Origin: RGIG3178 sp963674495
GTDB taxonomy: Bacteria > Bacillota > Clostridia > Christensenellales > QAND01
Direction of reading: 5' to 3'
Length of the DNA: 64,000 bases
NCBI GenBank assembly: GCA_963674495.2
Contig: CAXXLG010000003.1
Location: 159,556-223,555, forward strand
Shown here: piece by piece, positions 22,948-30,832 of the stretch
Layout: every line of letters begins with the position of its first letter
Position numbering within the stretch: position 1 is the stretch's first letter
Translations under genes and position numbers: made by a program
Notes under the pieces: model-generated
What the model was told of the DNA's origin: nothing
What the model saw: the letters and a program-made list of their open reading frames with translations, nothing else
Database searches by the model: none

Positions 22948-24330
22948 ATGGTACATACATTTACTTTGAACGGATACCACTTTTCGGTAGACGGAAACAG
23001 TGGAAATATTCATCTGCTTGATGACTTGAGTTTTCATATTCTAGACGGAAAACAGGAAGTTCTCGGGCATGAAGAAGCGATTGCGTTGCTTAAGGACCGA
23101 TACTGTGAAACGGATATCACTGAGGCATATAATGAAATTCAGCAATTGATAAAGGAGGATCTTATTTTCACATCCGACCAAAGTATAGAAGATGTGATTA
23201 ACCATTGGGAAAGGGACAACAGCATAAAGGCGCTTTGCTTGCATGTAGCGCATGATTGCAACCTGAGATGTGAATATTGTTTTGCAGACGAGGGGGATTA
23301 TAGTACAGGCCGGTCATTGATGAATCGTGAGGTTGCGTTAAAATCGGTGGATTATCTTGTTGCGAATTCCGGAAAGCGGCGTAATATAGAGATCGATTTC
23401 TTCGGTGGTGAACCGTTGATGAATTTTGATGTAGTCAAAGCAGTGGTTGCATACGGCAGAGAGATTGAACGAAAGACGAATAAGCAGTTCTATTTTACAA
23501 TGACTACAAACGGCACATTGCTAGACGAAGAAAATATAGAATTCATCAATGCAAATATGGACAATATCGTGATCAGCATAGACGGGAGAAAGAGAATTCA
23601 TGATGCGGTTAGGCACGATGTCAACGGTGGCGGCAGTTATGACCGGATTGTGCCGCTAGCTAAAAAACTTGTGGACGGACGGAAGGGAAAAAGCTATTTT
23701 ATCCGGGGCACGTTTACATCGAAAAATATTGATTTTTCAAACGATGTTTTTCATCTGGCGGATCTCGGTTTCAAAGAGATATCCGTAGAGCCTGTGGTAG
23801 GTATCGGTAAAGAGTTTTTTATCACAGATTCTGACGTCCCTAACATTCTTGAAGAGTACGAACGCTTTGCATTGCAGTATCTACAAAGAATGCTGGATGG
23901 AAAACCTTTTCGTTTCTACCATTTTAATTTGGACTTGTACGGCGGACCTTGCCTCTATAAACGTATTGTTGCCTGTGGCGCGGGATTTGAATATTTGGCA
24001 GTATCACCAACAGGAGATATTTATCCATGCCATCAATTTGTCGGAGAGAAAGACTTTAAAATGGGCAACGTATATGATGGTATTACGAACCATGAAGTGT
24101 CCAGTAGATTTAGAGAAAACAACATTGCCACAAAAAAAGAGTGCAGAGAGTGCTGGGCGAAACTCTTTTGTTCCGGAGGTTGCCATGCAAATGCATGGTT
24201 TACGAATGGCAACATAAAAGAACCAAATGAGATTAGCTGTATATTGCAAAAGAAAAGGATAGAATGTGCAATAATGGTACAGCATTTGCTGAATGGAACA
24301 GATAGCGAAGAACCTGTGAATCACATATGA
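22948..24330 (+). CDS. SCIFF-type radical SAM/SPASM peptide maturase
   Basis: A 460-residue enzyme. An N-terminal peptide-binding region (MVHTFTLNGYHFSVDGNSGNIHLLDDLS) precedes the radical SAM core with CNLRCEYC (about residues 107-114) and FFGGEPLMNFDVV. The C-terminal SPASM domain has CGAGFEYLAVSPTGDIYPCHQFVG and CRECWAKLFCSGGCHANAW, binding auxiliary clusters. Sequence order and C-terminal motifs match the SCIFF maturase family, which makes Cys-Thr thioether links. No SCIFF precursor is encoded beside it; only the 15-codon PCCG frame lies upstream. TAGGAGC 7 bases before ATG 22948 supports the start. It is the last gene of the island before a terminator. Confidence 0.88.
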   Translation: MVHTFTLNGYHFSVDGNSGNIHLLDDLSFHILDGKQEVLGHEEAIALLKDRYCETDITEAYNEIQQLIKEDLIFTSDQSIEDVINHWERDNSIKALCLHVAHDCNLRCEYCFADEGDYSTGRSLMNREVALKSVDYLVANSGKRRNIEIDFFGGEPLMNFDVVKAVVAYGREIERKTNKQFYFTMTTNGTLLDEENIEFINANMDNIVISIDGRKRIHDAVRHDVNGGGSYDRIVPLAKKLVDGRKGKSYFIRGTFTSKNIDFSNDVFHLADLGFKEISVEPVVGIGKEFFITDSDVPNILEEYERFALQYLQRMLDGKPFRFYHFNLDLYGGPCLYKRIVACGAGFEYLAVSPTGDIYPCHQFVGEKDFKMGNVYDGITNHEVSSRFRENNIATKKECRECWAKLFCSGGCHANAWFTNGNIKEPNEISCILQKKRIECAIMVQHLLNGTDSEEPVNHI

Positions 24331-24452
24331 CAACAGTGGAACGCGTTCCCATAGGGCGTTAATGAATGGATATTGTTCTGCGCTGACCTGGACAGGGCGT
24401 GCTGTTGCGTATGATGGAGAAGGCATTGTATCCATATCGGTAACGTTAGACA

Positions 24453-24490
24453 GAAAAAAAGCCCGGGAATAATCCGGGCTTTTAGGTTTT
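24453..24490 (+). terminator. Terminator at island end
   Basis: AAAAAAGCCCGG and CCGGGCTTTT pair across GAATAAT. A-rich and T-rich flanks allow it to serve both the maturase and the convergent minus-strand gene at 24518. Confidence 0.85.
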
Positions 24491-24517
24491 TCAAAATGGT
24501 ATAGAAGGCCTGCTATC

Positions 24518-25624
24518 TTATAGCGAATACAGTTCATAGGCGATATAGTTGGACACCTCTGTACCGTCTATCATTTCCACCTCATACAAAACACCGTCGC
24601 ATACGAAGAACATACTTTGCAGTTCATAGTCGGTGCCCGCGATGTTTTGGGTGTGCTGATAGGCATACAGGAAGAATCCGTATGGATCTAGTTCGTACGG
24701 GGTTGGGCCTTTGTCCGTCACCGCGCCGTTTTCGTCCATGTACATATATTGCACCGTCATGGTATCTGCATCAAAGACATATTGCACCTCGCCGGGACGC
24801 AAATTGTACGTTTTGGGATATCCGGGCGCTGCGGCGGATGCCGCCGGATTGTCCACCCACGTTCCGGTGGACCCCCACCACATTTGATCCAGATGCGCTT
24901 CGATGTCCATTTCAAAGCCGTTGGCAAACACGATATTTGGATCGCGTCCGCCCGTAGCCGGGGTGGAAGAAGGGGATGTCGCCGCTGTTTGTACGGACAG
25001 GCTTTCAACACGAATGAAGTCAAGGGACTCTTCGCCTAAGGACAGCGCCAGATATTCATCGCCGTAATAAGTCTGGAATTCAAACGCTATTCCCTGGGAT
25101 GTGCCGGACGAATCGGTCAGCGTCAGCGTATTGCCCGCGATCGAATAGGTATAGGTTTCCTGATCGTCGTCTTCCACATACAAGGCGGTGCCGTTATTGT
25201 AAAATTCAATTCCGTAGTATACAATCTCCGAACACCACTCCCAAGCGCCGAGTATTTTCGTCTGGTTCTCCGTTGGCGCAACGGCGGAAGGCGTTGCCGT
25301 CGTGCCGTTACCTGCGAGCGAAAGCTCAGCTGTGTCGAGATTGGAAAGCGCCGACATATCCGTCTTTGGCAGGCCGTTCAACAGCGCCGCCTGCGAATTG
25401 GACTGGGGTTGTATCCACTGCAAATAGGCAAACACACCGAAGGCCACCACTGCCAAACCCAGCATCGAGAAGAAAGCAATTTTCAGTCCTTTGCCCGGCG
25501 GCGTTTGTATTGGCGGGGTTTGTACTGGCGGCGGTTGGTTCCCGACTTGCTGTACGGGGCTTCCGCAATGCGTACAGAATGTTTCCTGGTTTCCGATTTC
25601 TTTTCCGCAATTTTTGCAAAACAT
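24518..25624 (-). CDS. Zinc-ribbon membrane-anchored protein, unknown
   Basis: A 368-residue protein. The N-terminal zinc ribbon CKNCGKEIGNQETFCTHCG (residues 3-21) is followed by a Pro/Gln linker and one membrane span (KIAFFSMLGLAVVAFGVFAYL, about 49-69); the rest is extracytoplasmic, Ser/Thr-rich, with two beta-rich segments (ILGAWEWCSEIVYYGIEFYNNGTALYV resembles lipocalin-like repeats). ATG 25624 is chosen because AGGAG lies 9 bases upstream. This domain order is common in Firmicute proteins of unknown role. It may be co-transcribed with the disrupted gene upstream at 25679-27154. Confidence 0.75.
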   Translation of the reverse strand: MFCKNCGKEIGNQETFCTHCGSPVQQVGNQPPPVQTPPIQTPPGKGLKIAFFSMLGLAVVAFGVFAYLQWIQPQSNSQAALLNGLPKTDMSALSNLDTAELSLAGNGTTATPSAVAPTENQTKILGAWEWCSEIVYYGIEFYNNGTALYVEDDDQETYTYSIAGNTLTLTDSSGTSQGIAFEFQTYYGDEYLALSLGEESLDFIRVESLSVQTAATSPSSTPATGGRDPNIVFANGFEMDIEAHLDQMWWGSTGTWVDNPAASAAAPGYPKTYNLRPGEVQYVFDADTMTVQYMYMDENGAVTDKGPTPYELDPYGFFLYAYQHTQNIAGTDYELQSMFFVCDGVLYEVEMIDGTEVSNYIAYELYSL

Positions 25625-25678
25625 AGGCACATTCTCCTGTTTTTATTGGGGCCTCTTGCGCAATGGTATAAAACCGGC

Positions 25679-27154
25679 TTATTGGATGAATCCAATGCCA
25701 ACTGCATTGTGATTGGCATAAAACGATCCGTCGTCGTTGTAGATCTCAATGTATAGATAGCCGTTTGCGTGCAATCGCAGTTGGTAGATGTACGCGCTCA
25801 GCGAACCTGCATACCAATCGATAAAGATTCCGTCATCGCGGCTGAGGATGTTGCCTGAACATTTGCCGGTAAACTGTCCGTTTGAATCGTAGCTTTCAAA
25901 GTACGCGGTGCCTGCATAGTCACCAAACGCTTAGTCGATGACGACCAAGCGTCTGATTGGCCCTTTGCTGTTTGGATTGAGCGGTTGGCCAAACGCGGTC
26001 GGGGTGACATTCCATGCCATCTGCCATGTGCCTGCCAAATCCGAAACATCAAAGCTCACCGTGCCATCGGGCGACACAGGCGTAGATGGTGTTGTTGTGC
26101 CCGTATTCGTGTTTGACGCGGCCAATTGGTTTTGCAATGCCCTGATTTCATCCAACAATCCTTCGCTGTCCTTGAGCGCTTGCGCGTAGGCAATCGCATC
26201 ATCCAAATTGCCGCTTGTCATCGTTGCGCCGTCTTTGGACAGGTTAATCCCGACAAACGGATCGTTCAGTACAAGCGACCGGATGTCCTCGGTTGCATTG
26301 GCAGCGCTGATGGCCGGGTTTCCGTTGCTGTCGCTGAGGAACAGCCATTTAGCCCCGTCCTTTGCATAGTTGACCGCATTGCCCTGCAAACTGGTGATGG
26401 TGTATGTGCAGTTGTCGTAACCGGCTTCTCCTTTGAATAGATAGAGAGCGTCATCCGTTAACTGTGCAGCGGTTGCCGCGCCGCCAAGGGACACGATACC
26501 TTTGGGGATAACAAAAGGTATCGCAGGGGCAATGCCCATTTCCGCCGCTATCAGCACGGTGACCTTGCAGCCGCTTCTGACAATGCGCGCGCCCACTTCT
26601 CTCGAAGCCGCCACGTCGCCAAAGTTAGTCCAGGCCTCGGCGGTGATTTCACCGTTGGCGGTTTTCAGTGCGGAATTGGCATACTGCATATCGGAATTCA
26701 AAAAATCCGCCAGCGTTCTGAGCCGTTGGCCCGCTTGGGCGGAATCGAATACCTGGATGATATCGTTGGATTCGGCGGCATAGGCCGTTTCGATGAATGA
26801 AAACGTTTGCTGATTTTGTGCGCTTATCATGGATTGGAACGTATCATCGTCCACCTGCTCGTGCAATAATTTTGTGCATTGCGCCGCGGCATCATAGTAT
26901 TGCTGCGCTTTTGAAAGCTCATCATACCACTGGTCATACGTATCGTAGGACACGTTTTGATCAAGCACCCTGCTTGTATAGTATGTTCCGCTGCAAAACG
27001 CCTCGATGGCATAATCGCAAAGCGCAAGGGAATCCTTTGCCGTTAATGCACCACCATCCTGACGATTGGTAATATTGAGTATGGACAATACCGTAAACGC
27101 AAAAAAAGCACCCGCTAAAACAACCGAGCCAATGACCCACCCCGTCTTTTTCAT
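25679..27154 (-). pseudogene. Secreted/anchored protein interrupted by in-frame TAA
   Basis: The reading frame starts at 27154 with a signal or anchor (KKTGWVIGSVVLAGAFFAFTVLSIL), continues for 407 residues to GPIRRLVVID, then meets TAA at 25931-25933. The same frame stays open for 83 more codons (AFGDYAGTAYFESYDSNGQF to GIGFIQ) to TAA at 25679. The part after the stop is a plausible beta-rich continuation of the SFDVSDLAGTWQ domain, so the stop probably splits one protein. The middle has Ala-rich helices and a hydrophobic GIAPAIPFVIPKGIVSLGG stretch. Function not recognised. Either a nonsense mutation or a base error. Confidence 0.65.
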
Positions 27155-27309
27155 AGTTCATCCTTTCCGGTGAATGTTAAAAAGAAAAACAAATAGAAAT
27201 GGTTGATAGATACAACAATATTTTACAATGGATGGTAAGGATTTTCAAGATGAGGGTGGGGGAGAGGGAAAGATTTCAGCTACGTCATGTTTAATGGCCG
27301 AGTGTAGTG

Positions 27310-27355
27310 CTTGAATGGGATTCAAGAGCGTGAAGCGTAAAGGAAATGTGCCGGT
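27310..27355 (+). repeat. Repeat copy B with tRNA-Pro anticodon-arm remnant
   Basis: GCTTGAATGGGATTCAAGAG is close to the tRNA-Pro(GGG) anticodon arm (one substitution in 20 bases), followed by the 28-base segment (27328-27355) shared with copy A at 16447-16474. Likely the distal border of a tRNA-Pro-associated element, or a remnant of a second integration. Confidence 0.7.
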
Positions 27356-27381
27356 CGTTTTCAAGAGACAATGTTAAGGAG

Positions 27382-27594
27382 CTAATGAAGGATGTGAATC
27401 GATATTCTTATGATATTTTGTGCACCATATTGATCATTGCTAAACATATTAACAATACAATTATATAAAAATTCTGATTGATCAGTAGTGTCTTTTGCCT
27501 TATTTAAAGTTTTGATAGTGTCGCCAAAAAAACCACTATTAGCGATTTTATCCAACTCCTTGGCAGCATCATTAAAATCATAAAAATCATTCAT
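27382..27594 (-). CDS. Small AT-rich protein, unknown
   Basis: A 70-residue acidic, helical protein (MNDFYDFNDAAKELDKIANSGFFGD at the start). AAAGG lies about 13 bases upstream, weak spacing. It follows directly after a relic frame ending YNVILLEDRNCPSYGHIIKKG. Small acidic proteins after such frames are often immunity proteins of polymorphic toxins, but nothing here proves that. Base composition is far more AT-rich than that of the housekeeping genes, in line with recent transfer. Confidence 0.4.
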   Translation of the reverse strand: MNDFYDFNDAAKELDKIANSGFFGDTIKTLNKAKDTTDQSEFLYNCIVNMFSNDQYGAQNIIRISIHILH

Positions 27595-27603
27595 TAAATT
27601 ATT

Positions 27604-27799
27604 TTAACCTTTCTTAATAATATGACCATAACTTGGACAATTTCTATCTTCAAGTAAAATTACGTTATACCCGTATTTGGGGCAAAGCCCAACTAGCTAA
27701 TATTCCATTCTTTCTCGTATTCCATTTATTCCTCTGTATATAACAGGAATTACTTTATTTACAAAGTCTGAATATTCAATTGCAAGATGACCGCCATAT
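27604..27799 (-). pseudogene. Relic of a C-terminal protein fragment
   Basis: On the minus strand, a frame beginning after TAA near 27800 reads GGHLAIEYSDFVNKVIPVIY and on to RERMEY, then TAG at 27697-27699, then LVGLCPKYGYNVILLEDRNC to the final TAA at 27604. The peptide looks protein-like on both sides of the stop but lacks a start. Likely the worn end of a transferred gene, perhaps a toxin domain. 27800-28051 holds AT-rich DNA with nothing I can name. Confidence 0.35.
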
Positions 27800-28051
27800 A
27801 TTTATCATAATACAATAAAATATTACCGTAAAATTTTAATATTAACAATATTAGCTATTATTTATCAAAGCTTTTAGCCTTTCTCTAATGGTTGTATTTA
27901 GGCATTAGTTTTAATAATTGAAATTTGGGCTGCCTTTTCTATAACAGAGCCTCCGATAGGGAAGAAGCCCGAGGAATAGATATTCACGGGCCTCTTCATA
28001 GAATTGTACCGAATCGCTTCATTCAACGTATCGACATCGGGGAAGGTAATA

Positions 28052-28344
28052 CTACACCACCCCCATTCCCTCCAACAACTCCACGCAATCCAGATAGCCC
28101 TGTTTATAGAGTGCTTGCTGTTCGATGGCGGCGGTGGTGAGTTCGTGCTCGAACAACTGCCGGAAGGATTGAAAATCGTCCGGGCTAAGAGTTAGTTCGT
28201 GTTTGCTCATGATGATGGGGTCTATCCTGTTCCAAAGCTCGATTTGCATCCTGACCGCCTGTGCGTATTCGACGTTGTTTTGCGTAGGTTTTGGGTGATT
28301 TCTTCCATCCTGTCGATCAAAAAATCCGTGATACATTGTTCCAT
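28052..28344 (-). pseudogene. DUF6809-like small protein with frameshift
   Basis: A perfect ribosome-binding site (AAAGGAG, 8 bases) precedes ATG 28344, which starts MEQCITDFLIDRMEEITQNLRKT. Near 28275 the frame is lost, and the sequence continues one frame over as NNVEYAQAVRMQIELWNRID to LLEGMGVV, stop at 28052. Joined, the two parts give a helical protein of about 97 residues resembling the DUF6809 proteins that often accompany small ribbon-helix-helix genes on Clostridial mobile DNA. A single-base indel explains the break; programmed frameshifting has no visible slippery site. Confidence 0.6.
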
Positions 28345-28483
28345 ATCAGCCGCTCCTTTCAGGTGGAGCACCTCTGCTTGTGGAGGAGCCGGTACGCATG
28401 TTATACTATTTACGTACGTTTGCCTTCGGGCAGGTGTGCAGTGGGGAAGTGGTGTTGATCTTGTTGGAGAGGCACCGCTTCCT

Positions 28484-28660
28484 TTATTCTTTGAGGCCGT
28501 CATGCATTTTCCGTACACCACGTCTAACTACTTCGGCTCTGGATATCTTCAATTTTTCACTGCATTCATGCAGTTTTTTGAAAGTATCCTTATCAAACCG
28601 AATCTTCATTGTGATGTCTTTTGGATTATCAGTTGGACGGCCTATTTTCTTTGCGCCCAA
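28484..28660 (-). CDS. Ribbon-helix-helix (CopG/Arc-like) regulator
   Basis: A 58-residue DNA-binding protein starting at TTG 28660 with AAAGGAGGT upstream. After the conserved GRPTDNPKD segment comes the beta-strand ITMKIRFDKD and two helices (TFKKLHECSEKLKI, SRAEVVRRGVRKMHDGLKE), the RHH fold. Such proteins dimerise to bind palindromes in their own promoters; here a perfect 10-bp inverted repeat spans the promoter at 28673-28716. It lies upstream of the DUF6809-like frame on the same strand, the usual pairing on Clostridial mobile elements. Confidence 0.8.
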   Translation of the reverse strand: MGAKKIGRPTDNPKDITMKIRFDKDTFKKLHECSEKLKISRAEVVRRGVRKMHDGLKE

Positions 28661-28672
28661 ACACCCACCTCC

Positions 28673-28716
28673 TTTTGCAGGTCGCTAAATATAGAATAAG
28701 TTATAGACCTGCAAAA
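28673..28716. promoter_or_regulatory. Inverted-repeat operator of RHH gene
   Basis: TTTTGCAGGT (28673-28682) and ACCTGCAAAA (28707-28716), perfect arms 24 bases apart, covering the spacer, start region and Shine-Dalgarno of the RHH gene. A natural autoregulatory site for the encoded RHH protein. Confidence 0.7.
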
Positions 28717-28721
28717 GTCAA
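28693..28721 (-). promoter_or_regulatory. Promoter of RHH operon
   Basis: Minus strand TTGACT (28721-28716), a 17-base spacer and TATTCT (28698-28693), 33 bases before the TTG start. The region from here to 29003 has no other gene. Confidence 0.65.
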
Positions 28722-28923
28722 TGCCTATATTGCAATTAACATGATAATAGTAAATAAGTATCCAACGGTATAATCCCGTTGGATGGTGTCTGTAATCTGC
28801 TTGTAAGAAAGCCAGTACGAGTGCAATGCTATTTATGTAGCCTCTGTCTTTTGGACGTTGTGCGATGGGGATAAGGCCATACAAAAAGCAATCGCCCATA
28901 TTGGGGGTTATGCCGTATAATGG

Positions 28924-28947
28924 ATACGGGCAATGCCCGTATTTTTG
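28924..28947 (+). terminator. Intrinsic terminator/palindrome
   Basis: ATACGGGCA and TGCCCGTAT around one A, followed by five T. It lies about 55 bases before the SDR gene, so it could also act as an attenuator; no upstream plus-strand gene is visible. Confidence 0.6.
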
Positions 28948-29003
28948 ATTAATCACGTGCCTTTGGGCAACGGTAATATTGGGAAAGCGGAGGATGAACT
29001 AAG

Positions 29004-29786
29004 ATGATGGCATTGATAACGGGGGCCAGCTCCGGCATTGGCGCGGACATGGCTCGCGTGCTGGCAAAACGGGGATACGATTTGATTCTGGTTGCCCGGC
29101 GCAAGGAAGTGATGGAAGTGCTTAAGAGCGAACTGAAAACCAACGTCCGTGTGATCGCGCTGGATCTGGGCAAAGAGGAGAACTGCCTTGCATTGTATGA
29201 GCAGGTGAAGGGCGAACCCATTGATATTTTGATCAACAACGCCGGTTTTGGGCTGATGGGAGCGTTTGACAAAACCGACATGCAGGCGGAATTACAGATG
29301 GTCGACGTCAACGTCCGGGCGGTACATATTTTGACAAAGCTGTTATTGAAGGATTTCAAGGCGCGGGATCGCGGCTACATCCTCAACATGTCATCCTCCG
29401 CGGCGTTTTTGCCCGGCCCGCTGATGGCCACCTACTATGCGTCCAAAGCGTATGTGCTGTGGTTGAGCCAAGCTATATGGGAAGAATTGCGGCAGGCGGG
29501 AAGCAATGTGCACATCAGTGCGCTGTGTCCCGGTTCCGTGCCCACGGAATTCAACAAAAAGGCAAGGGCCGTGCACATCAGCGGCAAGGGGTTGCCCAGC
29601 GCATTCGTGGCCGAATACGCGATCCGCCGGATGTTCCAAAAAAAACGCGTTATCATACCGGGGGTTAAGATGAAAGTGTTCTATGTTGCGCAGCGCCTGA
29701 TCCCCATGCGGCCGTTGCTTGTGTTCTGTTATAAGCGGTTGGTGCACAAGGGCGCTTTAGATAACGATAGAATCACATCATCGTAA
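29004..29786 (+). CDS. SDR-family oxidoreductase
   Basis: A 260-residue short-chain dehydrogenase. The cofactor motif TGASSGIGADMA is at residues 6-17, NNAGFG near 84, the catalytic Ser in MSSSAAF, and YYASK near residue 147, then CPGSVPTEF. The C-terminal 40 residues (KMKVFYVAQRLIPMRPLLVFCYKRLVHKG) form an amphipathic or membrane-associated helix seen in DltE-like SDRs. AGGATGAACTAAG precedes two adjacent ATGs (29004, 29007). The substrate cannot be predicted. Monocistronic between a palindrome terminator and the FMN riboswitch. Confidence 0.87.
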   Translation: MMALITGASSGIGADMARVLAKRGYDLILVARRKEVMEVLKSELKTNVRVIALDLGKEENCLALYEQVKGEPIDILINNAGFGLMGAFDKTDMQAELQMVDVNVRAVHILTKLLLKDFKARDRGYILNMSSSAAFLPGPLMATYYASKAYVLWLSQAIWEELRQAGSNVHISALCPGSVPTEFNKKARAVHISGKGLPSAFVAEYAIRRMFQKKRVIIPGVKMKVFYVAQRLIPMRPLLVFCYKRLVHKGALDNDRITSS

Positions 29787-29834
29787 GGGAATATAACGGT
29801 CAGGCGCGCCGGTGCGCAAATAAATGGCAGGGGG

Positions 29835-29863
29835 TTGATAAGCGCTTGCTGATCCGCTATAAT
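29835..29863 (+). promoter_or_regulatory. Promoter of ribU
   Basis: TTGATA (29835-29840), a 17-base spacer and perfect TATAAT (29858-29863), directly before the riboswitch. Confidence 0.85.
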
Positions 29864-29880
29864 GATGTTGGTTATGTTTT

Positions 29881-29993
29881 AGGGCGAGGCGAAAATCCTC
29901 ACCGGCGGTAATGAGCGAAAGCTACAAGTCCGAGAGCCTTTTAGGCTGATTCAGGTGCGATTCCTGAACCGACGGTACAGTCCGGATGAAGAA
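29881..29993 (+). promoter_or_regulatory. FMN riboswitch (RFN element)
   Basis: Conserved RFN blocks are present in order: AGGGCGAGGCGAAAATCCTC, ACCGGCGGTAATGAGC, AGTCCGAGAGCC, TCAGGTGCGATTCCTGA and CCGACGGTACAGTCCGGATGAA. It switches off the downstream riboflavin transporter when FMN is abundant. Confidence 0.97.
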
Positions 29994-30036
29994 ACACGGT
30001 TGCAAAGTTCAGCTTTTCTGAATAAGCAACCATGCG

Positions 30037-30067
30037 CCCTTGGCACAGATGTGTTGAGGGTCTTTTA
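30037..30067 (+). terminator. Riboswitch-controlled terminator
   Basis: CCCTTGGCACA pairs with TGTGTTGAGGG (three G-T pairs), followed by TCTTTTATTT. It lies between the FMN aptamer and ribU, as expected for the expression platform. Confidence 0.7.
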
Positions 30068-30108
30068 TTTGCCCTGACAGCCTCAATATTTTCTCGGAGG
30101 TTATTGCA

Positions 30109-30657
30109 ATGAACACAAGTCAGTCCACAAGGAAACTCGTTACCATGGCGTTGATGGCGGCATTGTCCATCATCCTGGTCTACCTCATCCGCATCCCATT
30201 CCCCGGGGCGACGTTTTTAGAGTATGATCCGGCGGATGTGCCGATTTTGATCGGTACGTTCATCTATGGTCCATGGAACGGCCTGCTGCTCACCATCGTG
30301 GTCAGCGTCGTTCAGGGACTTACCGTCAGCGCGCATAGCGGCGTCATCGGCATCATGATGCACATCTTCGCAACGGGCGCATTCGTGCTGGTGGCGGGGC
30401 TTATCTACAACCGTAAAAAGACATGGAAGAGCGCTGCCATCGGTCTTGGCGTGGGCGCATTGACGATGGTGGTAACGATGGTAATCTGGAACATTATCTT
30501 TACGCCCATCTTTATGGGTGTGCCGCGCAGCGTCGTCATGCCGATGATCGTGCCGTTTATCGTACCGTTTAACATCATCAAGGCGGGCGTCAACGGCATC
30601 GTTACGCTGATAACGTATAAGCAGATCGGCAAGTTTGTAATCAAGAAACAATCGTAA
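30109..30657 (+). CDS. ribU: Riboflavin ECF transporter S component RibU
   Basis: A 182-residue membrane protein with about six spans. It begins RKLVTMALMAALSIILVYL and carries FLEYDPADVPILIGTFIYGPWNGLL, the characteristic RibU motif. S components bind the vitamin and work with the shared EcfA/A'/T energising module, encoded elsewhere. The FMN riboswitch directly upstream confirms the substrate as riboflavin or FMN precursor. Start: CGGAGG 9 bases before ATG. A hairpin follows, shared with the convergent second S component. Confidence 0.95.
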   Translation: MNTSQSTRKLVTMALMAALSIILVYLIRIPFPGATFLEYDPADVPILIGTFIYGPWNGLLLTIVVSVVQGLTVSAHSGVIGIMMHIFATGAFVLVAGLIYNRKKTWKSAAIGLGVGALTMVVTMVIWNIIFTPIFMGVPRSVVMPMIVPFIVPFNIIKAGVNGIVTLITYKQIGKFVIKKQS

Positions 30658-30726
30658 GGTACGGATACACCCCCCGCTCAACGGGCAATTGATGGTATTC
30701 GTACGCACAAAAGATGGGATAAAAAC

Positions 30727-30757
30727 AAAGCCTGCAGAAATATTCCTGCAGGCTTTG
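30727..30757 (-). terminator. Convergent terminator between two ECF S genes
   Basis: AAAGCCTGCAG and CTGCAGGCTTT pair across AAATATTC. Read leftward it is followed by TGTTTTT, so it best serves the minus-strand gene, possibly both. Confidence 0.8.
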
Positions 30758-30832
30758 CCCATAGTTCTCTTATCGGTGGATGCCGTGACGATTATTAAAT
30801 GGGGGTAACCGCCGCGGCAAACGGGTATATAC

